A stretch of DNA of 64,000 nucleotides, from contig JAETSB010000004.1 of NCBI GenBank assembly GCA_021769865.1, forward strand, positions 96,714-160,713, written 5' to 3'. The notes under the pieces are model-generated. The model saw only the letters and a program-made list of their open reading frames with translations, was not told the origin of the DNA and searched no databases. This DNA comes from Oscillospiraceae bacterium. Its GTDB lineage: Bacteria; Bacillota; Clostridia; Oscillospirales; Oscillospiraceae. Below are positions 52,192-58,863 of this stretch, in pieces. Made by a program: the position numbers and the translations under genes. Position 1 is the stretch's first letter, and every line of letters begins with the position of its first letter.

Positions 52192-52231
52192 AACGCCATC
52201 CGGGTGTCGGTTACGACACCCGGATGGCGTT
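52192..52231 (-). terminator. Terminator overlapping the ferredoxin stop
   Basis: Minus strand AACGCCATCCGGGTGTCG pairs with CGACACCCGGATGGCGTT. The 5' arm is the last six codons of the ferredoxin gene and the stop codon is in the loop. Confidence 0.75.
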
Positions 52232-52390
52232 TACCGGGCAGCCGTTGGCGGCGTCCCGGACCTTGGGGGCCTTCCCCTCCGGCTGGGCAATGACGGTGGA
52301 GGTCCTTCCGACGATGCGGAAAACCTCCGGCGCGGCATAGGCGCACATGCCGCAGGCGATGCAGCGGCTTGCGTCCACGGTGACGGTCAT
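52211..52390 (-). CDS. Single-cluster [4Fe-4S] ferredoxin
   Basis: A 59-residue ferredoxin. The cluster ligands are the three cysteines in RCIACGMCAYAAPEVF and the cysteine in NGCPVNAI; the 'AAP' replaces the CP of two-cluster ferredoxins, so only one cluster is expected. ATG 52390 lies behind AGGAGG; the longer frame upstream crosses the promoter. It is a probable low-potential electron carrier with unknown partner. Transcription starts from TGGACA/TATGAT (52421-52449). Confidence 0.9.
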   Translation of the reverse strand: MTVTVDASRCIACGMCAYAAPEVFRIVGRTSTVIAQPEGKAPKVRDAANGCPVNAIRVS

Positions 52391-52420
52391 AAGCGGCCCT
52401 CCTTTCGGTGTCTTTTCTCT

Positions 52421-52449
52421 ATCATAGCGCCAAAGCGGCGGTTTGTCCA
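52421..52449 (-). promoter_or_regulatory. Promoter of the ferredoxin gene
   Basis: Minus strand TGGACA (52444-52449), 17-bp spacer, TATGAT (52421-52426). Confidence 0.65.
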
Positions 52450-52497
52450 GCCTGGAAAAACCAGGGAAAGCAGTCGGATTTTGTTCATAAATCGTCA

Positions 52498-52526
52498 TTT
52501 ACTTTCCTTCCGGTTTGTGGTATGCT
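52498..52526 (+). promoter_or_regulatory. Promoter of the NAGPA-SLH gene
   Basis: TTTACT (52498-52503), 17-bp spacer, TATGCT (52521-52526) with an extended TGG. Confidence 0.55.
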
Positions 52527-52566
52527 GATGAAGTTCGATACCCCTGGACAAGTATGGAGGAACCCT

Positions 52567-55500
52567 ATGAAACGAATTGTTCCCAGAGCGCTATCCCTGC
52601 TGCTGGCGCTTTCCCTGCTGGCGACGCTGACCGTTTCCCCCGCCCTGGCCTCGGAGGCCATGGGGGACGACCTCACCGCCACGGACACCCTGCTGAACCG
52701 GGAGACCCAGCTGTCCACCAACGTCTTCTGGAGCACCGTCAGCTCCGACTACCGGACGGAGAATCTGATTACATACACCCCCAACGCCTCCGTCACCCCC
52801 ATCGTCACCTACGGCGGGGCCCTGACGGACCGGAGCTCCGTCTCCAACACCGCCAAGGCCCTGGAGGAGCAGGGCTGGCGGGTGGTGGCCGGCATCAACG
52901 GGGACTTTTACAACGTGAACAACGGCCTGCCCATCGGCATCGTGGTCACCCAGGGGCGGCTCCGCTCCAGCGACGGCGGCTACCACGCCATTGGCTTCCG
53001 CTCCGACGGCACCGCCATTTTGGGCAAGCCCAGCCTGTCTATCTCCGCCGCCTACACCGCCCAGGACGGCACGGGAGAGCCCCTCTATAACGAGGCGGGC
53101 GAGCCCCTGACCGACGAGCTGGGGAATCCCCTCACCAACGGCACCGGCCAGATTCTGGATAAGTCCTTAAACATCACCGCCTTCAACAAGGCCCGCACCG
53201 AGGCGGGGATCTTCCTCTACACCTACGACTTCAACGCCGCCCACACCACCGGCAGCACCCAGCCCGGCGTGGATGTGATCTGCACCGTCCAGGAGGGGAA
53301 TTTCGCCCTGGGCGGGACCACCTCCCTGCTGGTGGAGCGGATTGTGGAGGCGGAGGCCGGGTCCTCCCCCACGCTGGCCGAAAACCAGGCGGTCCTCACC
53401 GCCAACGCCCAGGCCGGGGACGAGACCCTGAACGCCCTCCGGGCCATTCCCGCCGGGACCCTGGTCAACGTGACCCTCACCCCCGCCGATCCCGGCTGGA
53501 ACGACGTGCAGTACGCCGCCGGCGCCCTTTACTCCCTGGTGGAGAACGGGGTCGTGGCCTCCGGCCTCCCCACCGGGGCGGCCCCTCGGACCGCCGTGGG
53601 CCAGCGGTACGACGGCAGCCTGATCTTCTACACCATCGACGGTCGGAAATCCGGCCACTCCATCGGCGCCACCATGGACCAGGTGGCCCGGCGGCTCATC
53701 GAGCTGGGCTGCGTCACCGCCCTGGGCCTGGACGGCGGCGGCTCCACCACCATGGCCGTCACAAAGCCCACGGACACCGCCGCGGAGCGGATCAACCAAC
53801 CCTCCGACCGGGTGGAGCGCTCCGTGTCCAACCAGATCTTCCTGGTGGCCTCCAACCAGCCCACCGGGCAGCTGAGCCACTTCCACGTCAGCGCCGACAA
53901 CGCCTATGTCCTGGCGGGCAGCAGCGCGGAGATCTCCGCCGCCGCCGTGGACACCAACTTCATCCCCATGAACGAGCACTATGACCTCACCGCCTCCGCC
54001 GGGACCCTGGCGGGGAACATCCTCACCACCCCCCTGGAGGGCGGGGACGTCACCGTCACCGCCCAGGGCGGCGGCGGCCAGGGCTCCACCGTGGTCCACG
54101 CCATCACCGCGCCGGACGGCGTGGCGGTGCGGAACGCCGACAACGCCATCATCACGGAGCTGAATGCCGCCCCCGGGACCGCCGTCCAGCTCCACGGCTC
54201 TGCCGCCTACAGGCACCTGCCCCTCAAGGCGGACCCGGCGGCCTTCACCTGGGCCCTGGAGGGGGACATCGGGACCATCGACGAGACGGGCCTCTTCACG
54301 GCCACGGCCCTGGGGGCGGGGAAGATCACCGTCTCCGCCGGGACTCAGAGCGCCACGATCGACGTCACCGTCTCCACCCAGCACCTGGAGACTCTGGAGG
54401 ACTTCGAGGGCGAGACCACCATTTTCCGGGGCTCCGGCGAGGGGGCCAGCTTCAGCCTGAACCGGGATGGGAACTACGTCCGCTTCGGCAAGGCCTCCGG
54501 CAAGCTGGACTATGACCTCGCCAACGGCGCCGCCCGCTGGAATGCCACGGCCCAGCCCGCCGTGCTGAACGCCCCCTACACCGGGCTAAACCTCTGGGTG
54601 GACAGCAACGGCTCCAACAACACCCTCTCCCTCCTCTACAGCACCGGCGAGGAGGAGACCCAGGTCCTGCCCCTGACCACCCTGGACGTGTCCGGCTGGA
54701 AGCAGGTTTCCGTCAACGATCTGCCCGTGGGCATGACAATCCGGGGCCTGGAGGTCAGCGGCACGGGCACCGGGACCATCTATCTGGACCAGGTAACCGC
54801 TACCTTTGACGGCATCGTGGACAGCGCCGCCCCCGTCATCACGGCGGAGCTGAATCAGGAGGACTGGACGGTCACCGGCACCGTCACCGACGCCGTAGAC
54901 GGCATTCTCCCGGCGAAGGACGTGACCATCACCTGCGACGGGTCCCCCCTGGGCGAGTATGACCCCGCCACGGGCCGCTTCACGGTGAGCCTCCCCGGCC
55001 CCGGGGAGAGCCAGGAGCTGGGCCGGGTCACCGTCACCGCGAAGGATTATTCCGGCAACATCGGCAGGGCCTCTGTGGAGCTTCCGGCCTCCGGCGTGGA
55101 GCACAAGTTCACCGATACGGCGGAGTACTGGGGCGCGGACTATTGCGACTTCCTCTACAACAGGGGTATCTCCGGGGGCTATGACGACGGCACCTTCCGG
55201 CCCGACGACCTGCTGACCCGGCTGGACTTCTCCGTGATGCTCTACAACGCCCTGAGGCTGGACCCGGCCAAGTACGCCGACGTAGCCCTGCCCTTCGCGG
55301 ACCTGGATCAATTGCCGGAGCGCAGTCTCCCCGCCGTCCGAGCGCTGTACGCCGAGGGCATTGTCACCGGTACCCAGGGCAAGGATGGGAAGCTGATCTT
55401 CAACCCCGCCGGGAACCTGACCCGGGCCCAGGCGGCGGCCATGATTGGGCGGTCGCAAGAGAAGGGCTACGCCCTGGCGGAGCTGACCTTCACCGACGCG

Positions 55501-55644
55501 GCCCAGATTCCCGGCTACGCCTCCTTCTACATCCGCACCATGGCGGCCCAGGGGATTCTCAGCGGTTACGCCGACAGCACCTTCCGTCCCCAGGCCAACA
55601 TCACCCGGGGGCAGATGGCGAAGATTCTGTATACCATGCTGTGA
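52567..55644 (+). CDS. Secreted phosphodiester glycosidase (NAGPA domain) with SLH anchor
   Basis: A 1025-residue surface enzyme. ATG 52567 follows GGAGG (52556-52560). A signal peptide (1-28, ending PALA) is followed by a NAGPA/phosphodiester-glycosidase domain to about residue 430 (GINGDFYNVNNGLPIGIVV, TAVGQRYDGSLIFYTIDGR, LGLDGGGSTTMAV). Ig-like beta domains come next, then three SLH-type repeats at about 850-1025 (YLYNRGISGGYDDGTFRPD-like, ending ITRGQMAKILYTML). The domain removes GlcNAc from phosphodiester-linked sugars; bacterial members may act on wall teichoic acid or polysaccharide. Exact substrate inferred. Confidence 0.9.
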   Translation: MKRIVPRALSLLLALSLLATLTVSPALASEAMGDDLTATDTLLNRETQLSTNVFWSTVSSDYRTENLITYTPNASVTPIVTYGGALTDRSSVSNTAKALEEQGWRVVAGINGDFYNVNNGLPIGIVVTQGRLRSSDGGYHAIGFRSDGTAILGKPSLSISAAYTAQDGTGEPLYNEAGEPLTDELGNPLTNGTGQILDKSLNITAFNKARTEAGIFLYTYDFNAAHTTGSTQPGVDVICTVQEGNFALGGTTSLLVERIVEAEAGSSPTLAENQAVLTANAQAGDETLNALRAIPAGTLVNVTLTPADPGWNDVQYAAGALYSLVENGVVASGLPTGAAPRTAVGQRYDGSLIFYTIDGRKSGHSIGATMDQVARRLIELGCVTALGLDGGGSTTMAVTKPTDTAAERINQPSDRVERSVSNQIFLVASNQPTGQLSHFHVSADNAYVLAGSSAEISAAAVDTNFIPMNEHYDLTASAGTLAGNILTTPLEGGDVTVTAQGGGGQGSTVVHAITAPDGVAVRNADNAIITELNAAPGTAVQLHGSAAYRHLPLKADPAAFTWALEGDIGTIDETGLFTATALGAGKITVSAGTQSATIDVTVSTQHLETLEDFEGETTIFRGSGEGASFSLNRDGNYVRFGKASGKLDYDLANGAARWNATAQPAVLNAPYTGLNLWVDSNGSNNTLSLLYSTGEEETQVLPLTTLDVSGWKQVSVNDLPVGMTIRGLEVSGTGTGTIYLDQVTATFDGIVDSAAPVITAELNQEDWTVTGTVTDAVDGILPAKDVTITCDGSPLGEYDPATGRFTVSLPGPGESQELGRVTVTAKDYSGNIGRASVELPASGVEHKFTDTAEYWGADYCDFLYNRGISGGYDDGTFRPDDLLTRLDFSVMLYNALRLDPAKYADVALPFADLDQLPERSLPAVRALYAEGIVTGTQGKDGKLIFNPAGNLTRAQAAAMIGRSQEKGYALAELTFTDAAQIPGYASFYIRTMAAQGILSGYADSTFRPQANITRGQMAKILYTML

Positions 55645-55651
55645 TGAGATG

Positions 55652-55694
55652 AAAAAGCAAGGCCCGGCGCGAAGAGCGCCGGGCCTTGCTTTTT
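55652..55694. terminator. Strong intrinsic terminator
   Basis: AAAAAGCAAGGCCCGGCGC pairs with GCGCCGGGCCTTGCTTTT around GAAGA. Confidence 0.92.
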
Positions 55695-55714
55695 GTCAAA
55701 CGTTGTGGTATTCT
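55686..55714 (+). promoter_or_regulatory. Weak/extended -10 promoter of the 25-codon peptide gene
   Basis: TGGTATTCT (extended -10, about 55706-55714) with a poor TTGCTT -35 (55686-55691) at 17 bp, itself inside the preceding terminator arm. Confidence 0.5.
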
Positions 55715-55763
55715 GACGGTAAGGATGTCGCAGCAATAGGTTCAGAAAGGCGGCTGGCCGATT

Positions 55764-55777
55764 CCTCCGAAAGGAGG
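55764..55777 (+). promoter_or_regulatory. Hairpin sequestering a Shine-Dalgarno
   Basis: CCTCC-GAAA-GGAGG: the 3' arm is the Shine-Dalgarno of the peptide at 55787 and the loop is a GNRA tetraloop. Folding would block translation until opened. Confidence 0.75.
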
Positions 55778-55786
55778 TGAGGCTGC

Positions 55787-55864
55787 ATGCGAATTACATT
55801 GCACATCGGGACCTTCACGGTAACGATCATTGTAAAGAGCAGAAACCGCCACCCTGGCCGGTGA
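55787..55864 (+). CDS. Candidate type I toxin-like 25-residue peptide
   Basis: ATG 55787 has AAAGGAGGT eight bases upstream. The peptide begins MRITLHIGTFTVTIIVKS and ends in a basic NRHPGR tail: a short beta/hydrophobic stretch followed by positive charges, as in many small type I toxins, though less hydrophobic than TxpA. The Shine-Dalgarno lies in a CCTCC-GAAA-GGAGG hairpin, and the stop codon lies in the hairpin shared with the convergent RNA. No family name recognised. The toxin role is inferred from layout. Confidence 0.7.
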   Translation: MRITLHIGTFTVTIIVKSRNRHPGR

Positions 55865-55925
55865 CGGTTTCTATTTTGAAACGCTAAACCAGTAAGGGCC
55901 AGCCGCGTTGCTGCGGCGTCCTTGT
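55832..55925 (-). ncRNA. Candidate antisense (antitoxin) RNA, locus 1
   Basis: A perfect minus-strand promoter (55932-55960) starts an RNA predicted at about 55925. It runs to the hairpin AGAAACCGTCACC...GGTGGCGGTTTCT (55841-55872) and would overlap the last codons and the 3' end of the peptide mRNA by about 45 bases. It contains no ORF with an RBS. Confidence 0.6.
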
Positions 55926-55931
55926 AAGCTT

Positions 55932-55960
55932 ATTATAGCGGCATCCCGCCGGGCTGTCAA
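55932..55960 (-). promoter_or_regulatory. Perfect sigma-A promoter of the antisense RNA, locus 1
   Basis: Minus strand TTGACA (55955-55960), 17-bp spacer, TATAAT (55932-55937). Confidence 0.88.
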
Positions 55961-55961
55961 G

Positions 55962-56561
55962 TCAGATTTCCCGCCGCCCCTCCAGGGCTCGGGTCAGCGT
56001 CGCCTCGTCGGCGAACTCCAGGTGTCCCCCTACGGGGATGCCGTAGGCCAGGCGGGTCACCCGGACGCCGAAGGGCTTTAAAAGCCGGGCGATATACATG
56101 GCGGTGGCCTCCCCCTCGGTGTCGGGATTGGTGGCCATGATCACCTCCCGGATCTCTCCCTTGGACACCCGCTCCAACAGGGGCTTGATGGCCAGGTCGT
56201 CGGGGCCCACCCGGTTCATGGGGGAAATCACGCCGTGGAGGACGTGGTAGTGGCCGTTATACTCCCGGCTGCGCTCGATGGCCGCCACGTCCCGGGGGTC
56301 CGCCACGACGCAGACGGTGGACCCGTCCCGCTTGGGGGAGGAGCAGATGGGGCACAGCCCCCCGCTGGTGAAGTTCTGGCAGACGGGACAGCAGGTGATG
56401 CTGCGTTTGGCGTCCACGATGGCGTCGGCGAAGGCTTGGACCTCGGCCTCGGGGAGGCCCAGGATGAAGAAGGCAAGCCGCTGGGCGGATTTGCCGCCGA
56501 TGCCCGGGAGGCGGGCGAACTGTTCCACGAGTTTTTCCAAAGGGGCGGGGAAGTATTCCAT
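55962..56561 (-). CDS. recR: Recombination mediator protein RecR
   Basis: A 199-residue RecR that acts with RecF/RecO to load RecA at gaps. The helix-hairpin-helix LPGIGGKSAQRLAFFIL, the four-cysteine zinc finger CCPVCQNFTSGGLCPIC and the Toprim segment (VCVVADPRDVAAIE, ATNPDTEGEATAMYI) are all present. The start at 56561 follows AAGGAG; the upstream frame reads into a dispersed repeat. It stands apart from its usual dnaX-ebfC partners and is flanked by two type I TA-like loci. Confidence 0.95.
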   Translation of the reverse strand: MEYFPAPLEKLVEQFARLPGIGGKSAQRLAFFILGLPEAEVQAFADAIVDAKRSITCCPVCQNFTSGGLCPICSSPKRDGSTVCVVADPRDVAAIERSREYNGHYHVLHGVISPMNRVGPDDLAIKPLLERVSKGEIREVIMATNPDTEGEATAMYIARLLKPFGVRVTRLAYGIPVGGHLEFADEATLTRALEGRREI

Positions 56562-56575
56562 AGGGGGAGGCTCCT

Positions 56576-56777
56576 TTTTTCCCCTATCAGGGGGGATTGT
56601 ACTCGCCCTTCGGGCGGGGCGGATTGGTGACCAGCAATGGCTGGTGCATTGCACCCCCCATTTTCTCTTTTTCTTCCAGAAGAAAAAGAGAAAACGGGCC
56701 GTGCACGGTCCAAAAGAGAAAAAGAAGTATGGGCCCTTCGGGCCAGTTTTTTGTCCTTCTATTCGGCAGAACTCCGC
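56576..56777 (+). repeat. Palindromic dispersed repeat, copy 3
   Basis: The fullest copy: left hairpin CCCCTATCAGGGG, ACTCGCCCTTCGGGCGGGG, CAGCAATGGCTGG, TTGCACCCCCCA, the 15-bp stem (56661-56694), CCGTGCACGG, GGGCCCTTCGGGCC plus six T, and CCTTCTATTCGGCAGAAC. It starts just upstream of recR and ends at the promoter of the second antisense RNA. Inverted partner: copy 4. Confidence 0.85.
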
Positions 56778-56805
56778 TTGACAAAACTGCCCGGTTTGGT
56801 ATAAT
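56778..56805 (+). promoter_or_regulatory. Consensus promoter of the antisense RNA, locus 2
   Basis: TTGACA (56778-56783), 16-bp spacer, TATAAT (56800-56805), plus an extended TGG. Confidence 0.85.
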
Positions 56806-56811
56806 AGAAAT

Positions 56812-56905
56812 GGAAGGGCGCTGTCACACGGCGGTCAGCCCTTGTTAGTCAAAACATGTTACCAAGTTGACCGTTCGGGGACCATCCGGACGGTCAACTC
56901 GCTTT
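56812..56905 (+). ncRNA. Candidate antisense (antitoxin) RNA, locus 2
   Basis: A predicted RNA of about 95 nt from the promoter at 56778-56805 to the hairpin GTTGACCGTTCGG/CCGGACGGTCAAC (56866-56898) followed by TCGCTTTT. It converges on the 31-codon gene and overlaps its last codons and 3' untranslated region. Only a 12-codon frame without an RBS lies inside. Confidence 0.6.
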
Positions 56906-56989
56906 TGGGGCTAAGTATGCCAGCAGCAGCAATGCCGCCGCGAACGATACCGCGTAACGCAGGACTTTCATCCAGCGCCCGTTTCCCAT
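56894..56989 (-). CDS. Candidate type I toxin-like 31-residue membrane peptide
   Basis: ATG 56989 follows AAAGGGGG at about eight bases. The peptide has a basic start (MGNGRWMKVLRYA), one clear membrane helix (AVSFAAALLLLAYLA) and a short PKAS tail, the classic shape of small type I membrane toxins. A promoter lies about 70 bases upstream (57055-57083). The stop codon is inside the hairpin shared with the convergent RNA. The family is unrecognised; the toxin role is inferred. Confidence 0.72.
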   Translation of the reverse strand: MGNGRWMKVLRYAVSFAAALLLLAYLAPKAS

Positions 56990-57054
56990 CAGCACCACCC
57001 CCTTTCTCAGGGAGTGACTGACCGCCTGTTATGTAACAGCGCTCTTCCGCCTCC

Positions 57055-57083
57055 ATTCTACCAGAGCCGCCATGTTTTGTCAA
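57055..57083 (-). promoter_or_regulatory. Sigma-A promoter of the 31-codon peptide gene
   Basis: Minus strand TTGACA (57078-57083), 17-bp spacer, TAGAAT (57055-57060). The leader holds CTGTTATGTAACAG (57026-57039), a palindrome that could fold. Confidence 0.8.
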
Positions 57084-57105
57084 AGGAGAATGAACACCCT
57101 TTCGA

Positions 57106-57333
57106 TCACCGGTCCTCTTCTACCGGAGGCAACGGAGCCCGGCCTACAAATTGGTCCAGAGTAACTCCATAAAAATCAGCCAGCTTGACCAAAACCGGGG
57201 CCGTAGGGTCCCGTAAATTTTTTTCGTAACGCTGATAAGTCATAGCGGACATTTCCAATGCCCTGGCTACAGCCTCACGTGAGAGGTTTCTCCGCTCTCG
57301 CAAAGTAAATAGATTTTGAGACAAAATTTCCAT
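57106..57333 (-). CDS. XRE-family HTH regulator (module C, second copy)
   Basis: A 75-residue Cro/CI-type regulator. LRERRNLSREAVARALEMS and MTYQRYEKN form the HTH; LVKLADFYGVTLDQFVGR closes it. It lies 21 bases downstream of a paralogue in the same direction, about 70% identical by eye over 69 residues, so the pair is a recent tandem duplication. Its own RBS is poor, suggesting translation coupled to the shared mRNA. It probably binds the divergent control region at 57592-57695. Confidence 0.87.
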   Translation of the reverse strand: MEILSQNLFTLRERRNLSREAVARALEMSAMTYQRYEKNLRDPTAPVLVKLADFYGVTLDQFVGRAPLPPVEEDR

Positions 57334-57354
57334 GATATTCTTTCAAAGCTTTTT

Positions 57355-57591
57355 TTAAGGCTGGGGGTTGCTGCCGACACTTTCAGGCAGCGGAGTCCGG
57401 CCTACTAATTGGTCCAGAGTGACGCCATAGAGGTCAGCGAGTTTTACCAGAGTGGGGGCCGTAGGGTCCCCTTCGTTTTTTTCATAGCGTTCATAGGTTT
57501 TGGCGGAAAGCTCAAGCACCCTGGATACCTTTTCGCGGGATAATTTTTTTGCCTCACGCAAAGCTAACAAGTTTTTTGCCAGTTGCTCCAT
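57355..57591 (-). CDS. XRE-family HTH regulator (module C, first copy)
   Basis: A 78-residue Cro/CI-type regulator with LREAKKLSREKVSRVLELS and KTYERYEKN as the HTH and LVKLADLYGVTLDQLVGR after it. A good GGAGG RBS precedes the ATG at 57591. It is first in the minus-strand pair, divergent from the DUF6809-like gene at 57696. The C-terminal tail differs from the second copy, the only clear divergence outside scattered substitutions. Confidence 0.88.
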   Translation of the reverse strand: MEQLAKNLLALREAKKLSREKVSRVLELSAKTYERYEKNEGDPTAPTLVKLADLYGVTLDQLVGRTPLPESVGSNPQP

Positions 57592-57608
57592 TTTATTCCT
57601 CCAGAGTC

Positions 57609-57637
57609 TTGACAGGATAGGAGTAATACTATATAAT
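57609..57637 (+). promoter_or_regulatory. Perfect sigma-A promoter of the module C small gene with operator-like palindrome
   Basis: TTGACA (57609-57614), 17-bp spacer, TATAAT (57632-57637). CTATAT-N5-ATATAG (57629-57645) covers the -10 box, and further TCTATAT boxes follow to 57675; these are likely binding sites for the HTH pair. Confidence 0.85.
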
Positions 57638-57695
57638 TCATATAGACGAAATTTTCTATATAAATATGTCTATATCCTTGAAAGGACCTGAGTTT

Positions 57696-57950
57696 ATGGA
57701 AGGATTTCTCGATGCGCTCTACGAATATGCGCAAGAGCGGAAAGTGACGGCCTATCTGGAGTCCTGGGAATACCGCCGGATCATGGAGGGCCTGGAGGAA
57801 GACTGGACGGCTTTCCGGGCTACTTTGACGGCGGGGCAGGACCGGAGACTGAAAGCGCTTCTAACCCGGGAGCGGGATGTGGAAGAGCTGGAGGAATCCG
57901 CCGTCTTTCGCTGCGGCCTCTCCATGGGAATTGGGTTAGGTCGCCTATAA
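57696..57950 (+). CDS. Small DUF6809-like protein (module C)
   Basis: An 84-residue helical protein. ATG 57696 has AAAGGA nine bases upstream and lies about 50 bases after the predicted transcription start. MEGFLDALYEYAQERKV, WTAFRATLTAGQDRRLKALL and AVFRCGLSMGIGLGRL repeat the block pattern of the small proteins at 14678 and 24191. It is divergent from two tandem XRE regulators. Function is unknown; regulation by those repressors is inferred. Confidence 0.7.
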   Translation: MEGFLDALYEYAQERKVTAYLESWEYRRIMEGLEEDWTAFRATLTAGQDRRLKALLTRERDVEELEESAVFRCGLSMGIGLGRL

Positions 57951-58069
57951 AGCAGCCAGCGCCAGGGCAGCGGCAGCGGAAAGAGGAGCAAGTCCATTCG
58001 ACAAGCACCAAAACCCCCGCTTGCACTACGCCGCGGGCAGGGACTTGCGTATCAGGAAGTCTGTACTAT

Positions 58070-58212
58070 GCCGCGCCCCCGTTTTCTCTCTTCCACCGTG
58101 CACGGCGCATTCTCTCTTTTCGCAAAAGAGAGAATGGGGGGTGCAAATGGACCAGCTAGTATCTAGCTGCAATCCTCCCCCGCCCGCAAGGGCGAGTAAA
58201 AGCCTCCGTCTC
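58070..58212 (-). repeat. Palindromic dispersed repeat, copy 4
   Basis: The most diverged copy, read on the minus strand: ACTCGCCCTTGCGGGCGGGG, a CAGCTAGATACTAGCTGG dyad, TTTGCACCCCCCA, then a 12-bp stem ATTCTCTCTTTT/AAAAGAGAGAAT (58109-58135), whose two arms have changed together relative to copies 1-3, and the CCGTGCACGG core. It abuts the rpe 3' end. It is inverted to copy 3; the pair encloses module C and locus 2. Confidence 0.8.
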
Positions 58213-58863
58213 TCAGACGGCCCCCCTCAGCTCCGCAATCCGCGCCGGAATATCCGCCGCCTTGTAGACGGCACTCCCCGCCACCAGCACATTGGCCCCT
58301 GCATCAATGCAGGTCCGGCAGGTGTCCGGCGCCACGCCGCCGTCCACCTCCAGCTCACAGGCGGGATTCTTCTCATCAATCAGCTTCCGCAGCGCGGCAA
58401 CCTTCGGCATCATATCCGCCATGAACTTCTGCCCGCCGAAGCCCGGCTCCACGGTCATCACCAGGATCAGCTCCACCTTCGTAAGGTACGGCAGCGCCGC
58501 CTCCGCCGGGGTCTTCGGCTTCAGCACAATGCCGGCCCGCTTGCCCTTGGCGTGAATCTTGTCAATGGCCGCGTGGATGTTCTCTTCGCTGTCCGCCTCC
58601 ACATGGACCGTCACCAGGTCCGCTCCCACGTCGCAGAACTGCTCCACATACCGCACGGGCCGGGTGATCATCAGGTGTACGTCCAGGGGCAGCTTTGTGG
58701 TGGGCCGGATGCACTTCACCACCGGGACGCCGATGGTGATGTTGGGGACGAATACCCCATCCATCACGTCCACGTGGACGTAATCGGCGGAGGCGATGCG
58801 TTGAATGTCCCGCTCCAGATTCGCAAAATCGGCGGAGAGGATGGACGGCGCAATTTTAATCAT
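58213..58863 (-). CDS. rpe: Ribulose-phosphate 3-epimerase
   Basis: A 216-residue TIM-barrel enzyme that interconverts ribulose-5-phosphate and xylulose-5-phosphate. Metal and catalytic residues lie in APSILSADF, VHVDVMDGVFVPNI, DVHLMI, TVEPGFGGQKF and EVDGGV, all in the standard order. Start 58863 has AGAGGGG upstream and gives the usual MIKIAPSIL N-terminus. It is often near rsgA/prkC in Firmicutes, but here stands alone after the accessory island. Confidence 0.96.
   Translation of the reverse strand: MIKIAPSILSADFANLERDIQRIASADYVHVDVMDGVFVPNITIGVPVVKCIRPTTKLPLDVHLMITRPVRYVEQFCDVGADLVTVHVEADSEENIHAAIDKIHAKGKRAGIVLKPKTPAEAALPYLTKVELILVMTVEPGFGGQKFMADMMPKVAALRKLIDEKNPACELEVDGGVAPDTCRTCIDAGANVLVAGSAVYKAADIPARIAELRGAV

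Noticed and set aside
56859..57083. 74-codon minus-strand frame in the accessory region
   Set aside because: It starts inside the promoter of the 31-codon gene and has no RBS; the 31-codon frame has an RBS, a promoter and a membrane helix.
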